Shown here piece after piece: positions 51,107 through 59,892 of a stretch of 64,000 nucleotides of DNA. This DNA is from UBA4665 sp036388555 (GTDB lineage: Bacteria; Patescibacteriota; Saccharimonadia; Saccharimonadales; UBA4665). The notes below the pieces were generated by a model, which was given only the letters and a program-made list of their open reading frames with translations, was not told the DNA's origin and searched no databases. Positions within the stretch are counted from its first letter, which is position 1, and each line of letters starts with the position of its first letter. A program made the position numbers and the translations under genes. The stretch lies in contig DASVRP010000010.1 in NCBI GenBank assembly GCA_036388555.1, positions 62,001-126,000 of the forward strand, read 5' to 3'.

Positions 51107-52278
51107 ACGCGCTCGATGTACTTATCATCATCATGCTGCTCAGTGCGCTGTTCCGCGGGTTTGAAATCGGCTTTATCCGTCAGGTCTGTTCGACGGTCGG
51201 ATTTATCGGCGGATTGTTCCTCGGCGCCTGGCTCGAGCAATACACCACCAAGTTTGTTGACACGTCGACGTCGCGCTCGCTCATGACCATCCTTACGACG
51301 CTCGGCAGCGCCTTCATATTCCTGACGGTCGGCGAGTACCTCGGTGCCAAGCTCAAGGAGCGGCTGCAGCCCCGGCTCAAGATAAATAAATTCGATGGCT
51401 ACGGCGGTTCAGTGGTCGGCGCGATCACGCTCGTGGTAACCGCCTGGCTGGCGGCATCGATACTGCTGACGCTACCATCGGAAGGCGCCCAGCAGCAGAT
51501 CCGTGGCTCGCAGGTCATCTCATACATGAACCGTGCATTGCCATCAGCCCCGGATATCATCACCAAGCTGGGCCGCCTGATCGACCCGAACGGCTTCCCG
51601 CAGGTCTTTGCCGGTAACGAACCTGTCCATGAGGGCGATACGACCGTCCCAGGCATCAGCCCGGAGCTGCAACAGGCGATTGACCGCTCCAAACTGTCTA
51701 CCGTCAAGCTCGAGGGCCTTGGCTGCGGGGGCGTCGTCGATGGGTCCGGGTTCGTCATCGGCCGCGATCTGGTCGTCACCAACGCCCATGTCATCGCCGG
51801 CGTCAACCAACCCTATGTTAAGGATGCCAACGGCTCCCATTCGGCTTCAGCCGTCTGGTTCGACCCTGACCTGGACTTCGCCATCGTCCGGGCCCAGAAC
51901 CTGGCCGGACCGTCGCTGCTGGTACGCGAATCAATGGTACCTCGCGGTACAAAGGCCGCCGTGCTCGGCTATCCGGGTGGCGGTCCGTTGACGGCCGGCG
52001 GCGCCCAGATAATTGACGAGTTCACTGCCCGCGGCCGGGACATCTACGGCAACGGCCTGACCGAGCGCGAAGTATATAGTCTGGCAGCCAAGGTCATCCC
52101 CGGGAATTCCGGCGGACCGGTCATCATGGCCGACGGCTCGGTCATCGGCGTCATCTTCGCCCAATCCACCACCTACGACAGTGTCGGGTATGCATTGTCA
52201 ACGCCGCAGCTGACCTCGGCCATCAGCCAGGCCCAGGCACAGGACCGCGCCGTCTCAACCGGCAACTGTGCCGACTAA
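51103..52278 (+). CDS. MarP-like membrane serine protease (CvpA + trypsin-like domain)
   Basis: 391 aa. Four membrane helices of the CvpA/colicin V production type (about 3-150) precede an S1C trypsin-like domain. The triad is visible: His229 (NAHVIAG), Asp258 (DLDFAIV), Ser336 (GNSGGP). Two Cys bracket the domain (GLGCGG and GNCAD), as in mycobacterial MarP, where a disulphide controls activity. MarP-type proteases protect against acid and oxidative stress by cleaving envelope peptidoglycan hydrolases. With several peptidoglycan enzymes in this window, such a target is plausible here. Confidence 0.9.
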   Translation: MNALDVLIIIMLLSALFRGFEIGFIRQVCSTVGFIGGLFLGAWLEQYTTKFVDTSTSRSLMTILTTLGSAFIFLTVGEYLGAKLKERLQPRLKINKFDGYGGSVVGAITLVVTAWLAASILLTLPSEGAQQQIRGSQVISYMNRALPSAPDIITKLGRLIDPNGFPQVFAGNEPVHEGDTTVPGISPELQQAIDRSKLSTVKLEGLGCGGVVDGSGFVIGRDLVVTNAHVIAGVNQPYVKDANGSHSASAVWFDPDLDFAIVRAQNLAGPSLLVRESMVPRGTKAAVLGYPGGGPLTAGGAQIIDEFTARGRDIYGNGLTEREVYSLAAKVIPGNSGGPVIMADGSVIGVIFAQSTTYDSVGYALSTPQLTSAISQAQAQDRAVSTGNCAD

Positions 52279-52360
52279 ATCCGGCAACAAGACAAAGTAG
52301 CCGGCAACATGTGGTATAATAGCGCTAACGTTTATAAACAAACAACGAACCCCAAAACAT

Positions 52361-53749
52361 ATGTCTAAAAAACCAAGGAACTTCATCACAGCCGGCATCA
52401 CCAAGGGTGCGGAACTGCCTGCGGCGATGCTCGACAAGACGATCACGGCCGGGCTGCACGTCCGTGACTCATTGCCCGAGAACAAACTGCTCAAGAAGTC
52501 GGGCAACTACTGGCACATGCTGGGTCCCGGACTGACGACCGGCGCGTCAGATGACGACCCGTCGGGCATCCTGACCTATTCCCAGACTGGTGCCAAATAT
52601 GGTTTCAACTTCCTTTGGATGGCACCGCTGACATTCCCGCTGATGGCCGTCATCCAGGAAATGTGTGCCCGTATCGGCCTCGTGACGGGCAGGGGTCTGG
52701 CGGGGAACATCCGGGTCCACTTCAATAAAAAGATACTGATCGCCTGCACGACGTTATTATTCGTCGCCAATACCATCAACATCGGCGCCAACCTTGGGGC
52801 CATGGCCAAGGCCATGCAGCTGTTCAATCCGAACCTCAATTTCGCCGGCCTGGTCATCGGCTTCAGCGTCATCAGCCTGCTGCTACAGATCTTTACGCCG
52901 TACGTCCGCTATGCCAAATATCTGAAATGGCTGGCCCTGGTACTGCTCAGCTACATATTCTCGACGCTACTGGCCAATCTGGATTGGAGCACCGTACTGA
53001 AACACGCCGTCGTGCCGCAGATCGGCTTCGATAAGGACCAGCTGCTGATTATCTGTGCCATCCTCGGTACGACCATCTCCCCCTATCTGTTCTTCTGGCA
53101 GACTTCCCAAGAAGTCGAGGAAGAGATTCTGAAGGGCAAGACGACGCTCCGTATGCGCCGCACCGCCACCAGCAAGGAAGATGTCAAAAGCATGCGCATT
53201 GACGTCTGGACCGGCATGTTCCTGAGTAACCTGGTCATGTTCTTCATCATCGCTGCCTGCGCCGCCTTGCTGCACCAGAACGGCATTACCGAGATCACCT
53301 CCGCAGCCCAGGCCGCCGAAGCGCTGCGGCCGTTCGCCGGAGACGCCACCTACTTCCTGTTCGCAATCGGCATCATCGGGACCGGTCTGCTGGCCATCCC
53401 TGTGCTAGCCGGTTCCAGCTCATATGCCATCGCGGAGAGCCTGAAGTGGAAGGAAGGTCTCTACCGCAAGCTCAACCAGGCACATGCCTTCTATGGCATG
53501 ATCATCATCTCCATGATGGTCGGCCTGGCCATCAACTTCATCGGCATCGACCCGATCCAGGCCTTGATATATTCAGCTATCGCCAACGGGCTCGTAGCAC
53601 CGCTGATACTGCTTCTCATCGTCCTGATGAGCAGCAACCGCAAGATCATGGGCAAATGGACCAACAAGCCTTCCACGACCTGGATAGGCTGGTTCGTCGT
53701 ACTGCTGATGTCTGCCGCAGGGGCTGGCGCGATCTACGCAATGTTCTAG
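52361..53749 (+). CDS. Nramp-superfamily transporter with non-canonical metal-site motifs
   Basis: 462 aa, about 11 membrane helices. Helix 1 reads GASDDDPSGILTYSQTGA where classical Nramp has DPGN, and helix 6 reads GTTISPYLFFWQTSQE where classical Nramp has a MetProHis motif. These are the metal-coordinating helices, so Mn2+/Fe2+ transport should not be assumed; Mg2+ or another substrate is possible. An Arg/Lys-rich loop (KGKTTLRMRRTATSKEDV) lies between helices 6 and 7. TATAAT occurs about 45 bases upstream, giving a normal leader. Confidence 0.85.
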   Translation: MSKKPRNFITAGITKGAELPAAMLDKTITAGLHVRDSLPENKLLKKSGNYWHMLGPGLTTGASDDDPSGILTYSQTGAKYGFNFLWMAPLTFPLMAVIQEMCARIGLVTGRGLAGNIRVHFNKKILIACTTLLFVANTINIGANLGAMAKAMQLFNPNLNFAGLVIGFSVISLLLQIFTPYVRYAKYLKWLALVLLSYIFSTLLANLDWSTVLKHAVVPQIGFDKDQLLIICAILGTTISPYLFFWQTSQEVEEEILKGKTTLRMRRTATSKEDVKSMRIDVWTGMFLSNLVMFFIIAACAALLHQNGITEITSAAQAAEALRPFAGDATYFLFAIGIIGTGLLAIPVLAGSSSYAIAESLKWKEGLYRKLNQAHAFYGMIIISMMVGLAINFIGIDPIQALIYSAIANGLVAPLILLLIVLMSSNRKIMGKWTNKPSTTWIGWFVVLLMSAAGAGAIYAMF

Positions 53750-54159
53750 CTGGCGTACGAAGCGATGGCTTCAGGACGGCGGCGCCCAACCTGGTTCAAT
53801 CCACCACCGGTGACTACGATCGTCGCGAGCGTACCGATGCCCAAAGTCTTGAGCCATCTGTCAGTTACATCCCTTTCGAATGCGACAGCCGCCCTGACTT
53901 TCCCGACTGCCTGAGGCGCCTGATTGCTGTCTGTACAGGCGTCTGAAGCAACTGCTTCATCCAGTTGTGCATCGGAATGTGTCTCGCGGAGTTCTTCCAG
54001 ACAATAATCCTTGACCCCCTGAGATTGTGCAGTCTCAACCGTAGTGGTCAGTGCAGCATTACGTTCTTCGTTCACGTCTGCTATCTCGTGCAGGGAGAAG
54101 CCACCGATCGCAAGCCCGATGGTAGCGACGCCAAGTCCGATCCTAGATCTTGTTTCCAT
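53746..54159 (-). CDS. Small membrane protein, 137 aa
   Basis: Helix at about 6-24 (RIGLGVATIGLAIGGFSLHE), a soluble middle with two Cys (DYCLEEL and DACTDSN), then a helix at about 104-122 (TLGIGTLATIVVTGGGLNQV). Both ends are probably cytoplasmic with a disulphide-bonded outside loop. No family recognised. It overlaps the transporter end by four bases on the opposite strand. Confidence 0.7.
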   Translation of the reverse strand: METRSRIGLGVATIGLAIGGFSLHEIADVNEERNAALTTTVETAQSQGVKDYCLEELRETHSDAQLDEAVASDACTDSNQAPQAVGKVRAAVAFERDVTDRWLKTLGIGTLATIVVTGGGLNQVGRRRPEAIASYAS

Positions 54160-54165
54160 TGCGCT

Positions 54166-54194
54166 ATATTATTATGTTATGCAAGCTTTGTCAA
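54166..54194 (-). promoter_or_regulatory. Consensus leaderless promoter
   Basis: TTGACA (54189-54194), 17-bp spacer, TAATAT (54166-54171), six bases to ATG 54159. Confidence 0.85.
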
Positions 54195-54209
54195 CTACAG
54201 ACAGGAGCC

Positions 54210-55448
54210 TTATTCGTTGCGCAGCGCTTCGATCGGGTCCTTACGGGCCGCCTTCAGAGCAGGAGCAGTACCAAAGATGATACCGACAGCCAGAGACACA
54301 CCGGCGGCCAGGGCCACGACCTGCCAGCTGATGACCGGTTGCAGGGGTGTAAAGATACGCAGCAGCACGTTTATCAGAAGCGACAGGATAACTCCGATGA
54401 TGCCGCCGAGGATACTCAACACGGTGGCTTCGACCAGGAACTGATTGCGTATCTGGCTGGAAGTGGCGCCGATCGCTTTGCGGATGCCAATCTCTTGCAT
54501 ACGCTCCGTGACTGACACCAGCATGACGTTCATGATGCCGATGCCGCCGACAAGCAACGAGATGGCCGCGATACCGCCGATCAGATAGGTCAGCAGGTTC
54601 AGTATGTTACTTGTGACGTTGAGCGTCTCACCGGCTTTGAGGACAGTGAAGTCCTCTTGGTTGCCATGCGCGGATTTGAGGTTGGTCGTAACCGCGGTAC
54701 TTGCAGCCTGGGCAGCCGCTGGCGACTTGGCCTGCGCCAGGATCTCATATATCAGTGCCTTGTTGCTGGTGATGTCCTGGGCGACCTGATAGGGGATGAA
54801 TACTGCGCGGTTGAAGTCGGTCTCGAGCGCCAGCGGCGTCGTCTTGAACTCGTCGAAGATACCGCGGACGACGAACGGCTGACCCTGGAACTCGAATGCC
54901 TGGCCCAGCGGTACGTCCTGGCCGAATACTTCCTGGGCGACCTTGGCGCCGATGACGGCCCCGTTCTGATTGTTGTCATCGCTGGTGAAGAAATCGCCGT
55001 AGGCTATCTTCTGGTGGAGCACCTTCGGCAGGTCGGGCGTCGTGCCGATCATGACAGCTTCGGGGTACTGCTTCTTATCGAGCGACAACGAACCGGCGAT
55101 GATGCTGAGTGGTACCGCAGTATTGATATCTTTCGTCTGCTGGACCACCTTGACGTCGTCATTGGTCAGCGAGCCGGCCGTGGTGTAGCTGGCGAATAGA
55201 TTGACATTGGTGATATTGCCATCCTTGTCGCGCTTGACGATCTGGCCCGGCCGGATGGTGATCAGGTCTTTGCCGAGGCGGTTGGTCTGGGCGACTACCT
55301 GCTGCTTGACGCCTTCACCGATACTGACGACCGTCACCACCGACACGATGCCGATGATGATGCCCATCATGGTCATCAGGCTGCGCCACTTCGAACTCCG
55401 GACGGAGTTGACGGCCGTCTTGAAGTTGCCCCGGGTAACCGACTTCAT
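54210..55448 (-). CDS. MacB/FtsX-type ABC transporter permease
   Basis: 412 aa. N-terminal helix (about 22-45), large extracytoplasmic MacB_PCD domain (about 50-270), then three C-terminal helices with the FtsX pattern (LTYLIGGIAAISLLVGGIGI, RMQEIGIRKAIGATSSQIRN). MacB-type transporters are mechanotransmitters that push substrates from the outer membrane face. Pairs with the ATPase upstream through an ATGA overlap. No membrane-fusion protein is seen next to it, as expected in a monoderm cell. Confidence 0.9.
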   Translation of the reverse strand: MKSVTRGNFKTAVNSVRSSKWRSLMTMMGIIIGIVSVVTVVSIGEGVKQQVVAQTNRLGKDLITIRPGQIVKRDKDGNITNVNLFASYTTAGSLTNDDVKVVQQTKDINTAVPLSIIAGSLSLDKKQYPEAVMIGTTPDLPKVLHQKIAYGDFFTSDDNNQNGAVIGAKVAQEVFGQDVPLGQAFEFQGQPFVVRGIFDEFKTTPLALETDFNRAVFIPYQVAQDITSNKALIYEILAQAKSPAAAQAASTAVTTNLKSAHGNQEDFTVLKAGETLNVTSNILNLLTYLIGGIAAISLLVGGIGIMNVMLVSVTERMQEIGIRKAIGATSSQIRNQFLVEATVLSILGGIIGVILSLLINVLLRIFTPLQPVISWQVVALAAGVSLAVGIIFGTAPALKAARKDPIEALRNE

Positions 55449-56308
55449 GGCCGTACCCGCTTGCTGCGCCGGACCTTGCGGGTCTTTTCCTTGAGCGACA
55501 TCGACTCGCCAGCCTCGACCTCCGGCAGATGGTTCATAAGTGTCGATACGCCCGCCAGATCGTCTTCGACGGTGGTCGTCGGGGCGGTATACATGACGCG
55601 CTTGGCAGTGGCTGCAACCTCACCGATCGCCGTCTCCTCGTCACGGACGATGGCGCCATCGTGCATGTACACGACGCGGCTGGCGTATCGCGTCAGCTCC
55701 GGATTATGCGTTACAAACAAAATTGTGTTACCCGCCTTGTGGATCTCACTGAGCAGTTCCATGACCAGCCGCGAGCCGGCACTGTCGAGGTTGCCGGTCG
55801 GTTCGTCGGCGATGATAAGCTTGGGGTTGTTGACCAGGGCTCGGGCGATGGCGACGCATTGCGTCTGACCGCCGCTCAGCTGCCGTGGATAGTAGTACTC
55901 GCGGTGCTGCAGCCCGACGCGGGCCAGGATGTCACTGGCCTGGCGCGAGCGGCGGGTCAGGGAAGTACCCTTATAGGCCAGCGGCAGGGCGACGTTTTCG
56001 AGGGCCGTGAGGCGGGGGAGCAGGTTGAAGTTCTGGAAGATGAAGCCGATGGTGTCGCGGCGGTATTTGGCAGCGCGGTTGGGGCGGAGTTTGGCGACGG
56101 AACGCGAGTTGAGCGTGTACGAACCGTGCGACGGCCGGTCGAGCAACCCGATGATATTCATAAGAGTTGATTTGCCACAACCGCTCGGCCCCATGACGGC
56201 GACGAACTCACCTTCTTCAATATGAAGGGAGACTTCGTCAAGCGCCACGGTAGCGGCGTCGCCGAAGCCGTACAGTTTACTGACGTCTTCTAACTGGATG
56301 ATGGGCAT
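55445..56308 (-). CDS. MacB/LolD-type ABC transporter ATP-binding protein
   Basis: 287 aa. Walker A GPSGCGKST (about 40-48), signature LSGGQTQCVAIARAL, Walker B LIIADEPTGNLDS and H-loop FVTHNPEL. The signature-following residues read TQC where QQR is usual, a small oddity. The last ~60 residues are an extra basic tail (KTRKVRRSKRVRP) beyond the standard ~225-aa domain. TACACT lies seven bases before the ATG with a TTGCGG -35, consistent with leaderless expression. Confidence 0.92.
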   Translation of the reverse strand: MPIIQLEDVSKLYGFGDAATVALDEVSLHIEEGEFVAVMGPSGCGKSTLMNIIGLLDRPSHGSYTLNSRSVAKLRPNRAAKYRRDTIGFIFQNFNLLPRLTALENVALPLAYKGTSLTRRSRQASDILARVGLQHREYYYPRQLSGGQTQCVAIARALVNNPKLIIADEPTGNLDSAGSRLVMELLSEIHKAGNTILFVTHNPELTRYASRVVYMHDGAIVRDEETAIGEVAATAKRVMYTAPTTTVEDDLAGVSTLMNHLPEVEAGESMSLKEKTRKVRRSKRVRP

Positions 56309-56429
56309 TTGTACTAGTGTACCGCTGCAAGCATTTTAACCGCAAGGCGTTTTTACAAATTCCTGCCCCTGATAGCAGGATTACACAGCTGATTGTCAGG
56401 ACGCGTGCTTCAAACCGCTTGATGCGGGC

Positions 56430-57938
56430 CTACTGGACGACATTTTTGAGCGGTATGCTGACGACCTGGTACGTCCGCAGATTGTCGTCTCCCATACCAG
56501 CCGGGTCATTCTCAGTCGGTATGACAACTTTGTTCGTCCGGAGATTGATGGCCATCGACTCGGGCGTACCATGCATCAGCTGACGGGTGTTGACCGTTTT
56601 GCCGCTTTGCCAGACATGGATCTTCCCACCGCCCACTGCGATGTTCCTGTTCTTGTAGGAGCCGACTCCTTGGAAGCGATTCTTATCGACGGGAATGACC
56701 GACTGGCTTGGTGACAGCGGCTTATTGGATCCTGCCTCCCGTGCCGGGAAGTCGAAATCAGTGCCGGAACGGTTCATATGCCAGGTGAAGACATTGGTTT
56801 TGCCGACGCGGAGATATGCTGCCGAATTGATACGGTTCGGCACGACGGAGCGGTCGACCATGACCGTGTCGCCTATTCCGACATTGTCTTTTTCGGCCTT
56901 CGGGCTAAAAGTGACACCCGACCGGACCAGCACGAATTTCCCATGTATCAGTCGCAGATCTTTACTGAAGTCGAACATACTGAAACCGAATTTTCCGGGC
57001 ACGGCGACTTTGTCCCCGAACCATGCGACACCTCCGGCGTGCTCGTTGAAGGCGCAGAGCTTTTTGCCACAAAGCTTGGCCAGCTCGATATTCCGCTGGA
57101 CCTTGCGGTCGAGGTCGACGATCGTCAACCGGTTGACATCTTTGCCGGACCGTTTTGAAACCTGCCCGGTCTCCGGGAGGGATGAATACCACGAGATCAT
57201 AATCAGGTTACGCTGATTGGCAGGCTTGCCGGCTATCTTGAGGCCGACAGTCGTACCGGAAGTATCGATACCTTGCGGCTTCCAGCGTTTGCCAAGTTGC
57301 TGCTCGGACCAGCAGAAATTCGTCGCCCCATCCGCCAGGCCGGGGGCGCGTTTCTTGAACCTCTCGAATGCTTCTTTGCAGGCGCCGTTCTGAGGTTCCA
57401 TCGGCGTCATGCCGTTACCCAGTACCTGCTCCAGCGTTGCTGGGGCCGCACCCGGAACCGCCTTCAGGCCGTCCATATTGAAATTCGTCCTGACGACACC
57501 GAACGAATTGTCCTTGAATTCGCTGCCGATGACCGATCTGACGGCTTTTATCGGCAGGACGGCGACCGGGTCCCGGGAAGCCGCCCTCGTCTCCGTTTCC
57601 GAAGCAGACCTCATCTCGGTCTCGGACACCTCTTCCTCTTCTGTCATAAAGCGGGAGTCGCCCAGTAAGGCGCCAATGACGATCATCTTCAGTCCAGTAC
57701 TGACGCCCGTCGCCGCCATCCGGATATTGTCAGCCGCACCCGGGACATCATCTCCGTACCGAAGCCCGTATCCTGTATCAAAGATGAGGCGGGCGGCAGC
57801 ATTGCCGGCAGCAAAAGCACGTGAACCTATGAAATCGACAGTCCCGGTATGTTCCGGGTCCGGAGGGTTGTATCCGTAGTGGACCCCGGTACCTATGACA
57901 GCTCCGGCGGTGACAGCGGCGACCTTGTTCCAATTCAT
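56430..57938 (-). CDS. Membrane-anchored extracellular protein, possibly beta-propeller, 502 aa
   Basis: Start set at ATG 57936-57938 (MNWNKVAAVTAGAVIGTGVH), with CGGAG about ten bases upstream; other Met codons up to 22 residues earlier are less likely. N-terminal hydrophobic segment 5-20, a second weak one near 80-95, a Glu/Ser/Thr-rich linker (TEEEEVSETEMRSASETETR), then ~350 residues of repeated beta motifs (NRLTIVDLDRKVQRNIELA, GGVAWFGDKVAVPGKFGFSM, KIHVWQSGKTVNTRQL). These suggest a propeller. No catalytic motif. Conserved style with the envelope proteins of the 22-37 kb block. Confidence 0.65.
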   Translation of the reverse strand: MNWNKVAAVTAGAVIGTGVHYGYNPPDPEHTGTVDFIGSRAFAAGNAAARLIFDTGYGLRYGDDVPGAADNIRMAATGVSTGLKMIVIGALLGDSRFMTEEEEVSETEMRSASETETRAASRDPVAVLPIKAVRSVIGSEFKDNSFGVVRTNFNMDGLKAVPGAAPATLEQVLGNGMTPMEPQNGACKEAFERFKKRAPGLADGATNFCWSEQQLGKRWKPQGIDTSGTTVGLKIAGKPANQRNLIMISWYSSLPETGQVSKRSGKDVNRLTIVDLDRKVQRNIELAKLCGKKLCAFNEHAGGVAWFGDKVAVPGKFGFSMFDFSKDLRLIHGKFVLVRSGVTFSPKAEKDNVGIGDTVMVDRSVVPNRINSAAYLRVGKTNVFTWHMNRSGTDFDFPAREAGSNKPLSPSQSVIPVDKNRFQGVGSYKNRNIAVGGGKIHVWQSGKTVNTRQLMHGTPESMAINLRTNKVVIPTENDPAGMGDDNLRTYQVVSIPLKNVVQ

Positions 57939-58089
57939 GATCCGCATGCTCCGATATACATGTGTAAACCTACTATATGCTTTTTTGCTACTACAGGCAA
58001 ACATACGCCATGGTATGTCCTATCGGTACGCACAAGAGGGAAGGGGCTTTGCGTACCATTGCAGTTATGAGATGATAACCTATGCGCCT

Positions 58090-58112
58090 GGAGGGGTCGC
58101 CTAGTGGCCTAT
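58090..58112 (+). repeat. Truncated copy of the tRNA-Ser 5' part
   Basis: 23 bases identical to the first 23 bases of the tRNA-Ser at 58189 (acceptor 5' strand and D-stem). The sequence that follows does not fold as tRNA and has no T-arm. Confidence 0.8.
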
Positions 58113-58188
58113 CGTAAAGACTGCGCGCAGGAGTTTACTCCGAGCACAGTTTGCAACGAAAGGCACGTACGAGATGCTCAGATAATCA

Positions 58189-58276
58189 GGAGGGGTCGCC
58201 TAGTGGCCTATGGCGCACGCTTGGAAAGCGTGTTGGGTGCAAGCCCTCGGGGGTTCGAATCCCCCTCCCTCCGCCA
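58189..58276 (+). tRNA. tRNA-Ser (anticodon GGA)
   Basis: 88 nt including encoded CCA. Acceptor GGAGGGG pairs with TCCCTCC (one G-U). Anticodon stem CACGC/GCGTG holds loop TTGGAAA with anticodon GGA. A long variable arm (class II) and T-arm GGGGG-TTCGAAT-CCCCC follow; discriminator G as expected for serine. Reads UCC/UCU codons. Confidence 0.95.
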
Positions 58277-58316
58277 ACTTAATAAACCCTGTCGAAAGAT
58301 AGGGTTTATTAAGTTG
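58275..58316. repeat. 16-bp perfect inverted repeat at the tRNA 3' end
   Basis: CAACTTAATAAACCCT (58275-58290), ten-base loop GTCGAAAGAT, then the exact reverse complement (58301-58316). It begins inside the CCA end. No T-run follows, so it may be a processing or recombination structure rather than a terminator. Confidence 0.75.
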
Positions 58317-58326
58317 GTTGAAGCCA

Positions 58327-58342
58327 GGAGGGGGATTCGAAC
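58327..58342 (-). repeat. Inverted copy of the tRNA-Ser T-arm
   Basis: GGAGGGGGATTCGAAC is the reverse complement of 16 bases of the tRNA-Ser T-arm/acceptor region. Confidence 0.7.
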
Positions 58343-58426
58343 GGGATTGCCACGTCGGCAATCCCCGCCCGACAGCCCGCGCGGAAGCGTAGCGACCAGC
58401 GGGTCGAGCCACAAGCTCGAGGTCGG

Positions 58427-58441
58427 ATCCCCCTCCCTCCG
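58427..58441 (+). repeat. Direct repeat of the tRNA-Ser 3' end
   Basis: ATCCCCCTCCCTCCG is identical to tRNA bases 58259-58273. It could be one end of an attachment-site duplication. Confidence 0.6.
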
Positions 58442-58448
58442 TCACAAA

Positions 58449-59798
58449 TCAACAGGTGAACTTCTTTTCCCGCATGATACGGACGACAGAGGCGTTCAGT
58501 TGCTCTTCGTTAGCAGGATCTTCTTTGACGAATGCTCTCAGTGCTTTTTTGGAGGCTTTTATCTGGCCACGAAGACTGCTGGAGTCTGCGACATACAGCG
58601 GCATATCGACGCCGGCTGCAAAAGACTCAGCCACCGCTTCGGGTACACTTTTGCCAGTTGCTTTGACGGCGACAGCGTTGAGTGCATCTACAGTTATAAG
58701 GCCGTCAAAACTGTCCTTTTCACGAAGTTGGCCGGTGACTGCTTTGCGGCTAAGACTGACTGGCACGCCTTTTTCCGAAAGTCCCGGTACCACTGCATTT
58801 GAGACCATGATGGACATCTTACCTTTGTATTTGTACGGTTTGTAATCCTTCTTCTGGATCTGTTTGAAGTCCGGAGTGATGCCGACCTCGTAGTCCGTGT
58901 TGGCACTACCGACACCACCCGGCCAGTGTTTCATCGTCGGCAGGATGCCAGCTTTTTCCCAGCCGGTTGCTTCAGCGGCGGCAAATGCTGCGACCTCATC
59001 CTGGTCACGGCTGAACAAGCGGTCGCCGAGCGGTGGGTCATCACCTTGTGCGCGGTCTACGACGGTCCCAAGGATCCAGTTGATACCCAGCGGATTGAGC
59101 CGTTTGCCATGTTCCTCGATCATCTTGCCGGCTTGCTCCGGGGTCTTTGACGATGCCACTTCCGCCGCTGACGGCAGTTCGTGCATATCCTTGTAACGCT
59201 GTACGGAGCCGCCTTCTTCATCTGTCGTTACCAGCGGCTTATACTTCTGCTTCTTGATAAAAGCTTTGATCTCACCGTTCTTGGTGTATTTATAAATATA
59301 TCTCTCACCTGGACCATCTTTTGGAGAGGGCATCAGCAGGACTCCGCCGACACTCTCGTCGCTGAATACGTCCGCTGCGCTTTCGAGCGTGTCAGCTGGG
59401 ATACCGACGACATGGGTCTGTCCGATACGGTCATCGAGCGGCATCTTGGCGACACAGCTGGCAAGCGGATCATCTTCAGTATCGTTGCCATTGTTATCAC
59501 CGGTGCGGCCGCGTTTTCCAGGCGCTCCGACACCTTTATTGCCATCTGACTCGTCTTCATTGGCACTAGTCGTGTCCGATGATCCTCCGCTCCAACTCCC
59601 TATTGCCTCTATGGCATTGGAGCCGAGGCGCTTGGCCCCTGCGATACCGCCGTCGACGGCGCCGACTGCTGCTGCACCGATGGCGTCACCGACCTCAGCT
59701 GCTGTATTATCGTATTCAAGCAGTTCATTACGATGTCCGACCCCGAGAGCGACCACGACAGCCAAGCTGGAAGCCGCAGCTTTTGATTTCCATGCCAT
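58449..59798 (-). CDS. GH3-like (NagZ-related) envelope protein with altered catalytic loop
   Basis: 449 aa. Hydrophobic N-terminus (SKAAASSLAVVVALGVGH), Gly/Asp-rich linker, then a GH3 TIM barrel: LVTTDEEGGSVQRYKDMHEL, GINWILGTVVDRA, MKHWPGGVGSANTDYEVG and FDGLITVDALNAVAV. In NagZ the KHFPGHG motif is followed by a DxH catalytic dyad; here the loop reads SANTDYE and the His is missing. The nucleophile Asp is probably the D of TVDAL. Hydrolysis of GlcNAc-MurNAc may be weak or the protein may only bind glycan. SD AGGAG. Promoter TTGCGG-17-TATAGT upstream. Confidence 0.82.
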   Translation of the reverse strand: MAWKSKAAASSLAVVVALGVGHRNELLEYDNTAAEVGDAIGAAAVGAVDGGIAGAKRLGSNAIEAIGSWSGGSSDTTSANEDESDGNKGVGAPGKRGRTGDNNGNDTEDDPLASCVAKMPLDDRIGQTHVVGIPADTLESAADVFSDESVGGVLLMPSPKDGPGERYIYKYTKNGEIKAFIKKQKYKPLVTTDEEGGSVQRYKDMHELPSAAEVASSKTPEQAGKMIEEHGKRLNPLGINWILGTVVDRAQGDDPPLGDRLFSRDQDEVAAFAAAEATGWEKAGILPTMKHWPGGVGSANTDYEVGITPDFKQIQKKDYKPYKYKGKMSIMVSNAVVPGLSEKGVPVSLSRKAVTGQLREKDSFDGLITVDALNAVAVKATGKSVPEAVAESFAAGVDMPLYVADSSSLRGQIKASKKALRAFVKEDPANEEQLNASVVRIMREKKFTC

Positions 59799-59892
59799 GT
59801 CAGTCTGCTCCTGAAATCATTATGTACAATACTATAGACACAATTGCGTGAAGCCGCAACTCTATGTTAGAACTGAGCAGCCTGAGCGGCTC

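Noticed and set aside
58104..58802. Long frames across the tRNA-Ser region on both strands (translations such as GGGFEPPRA)
   Set aside because: They read through the tRNA and its fragments; these are well-known false proteins from tRNA flanks.
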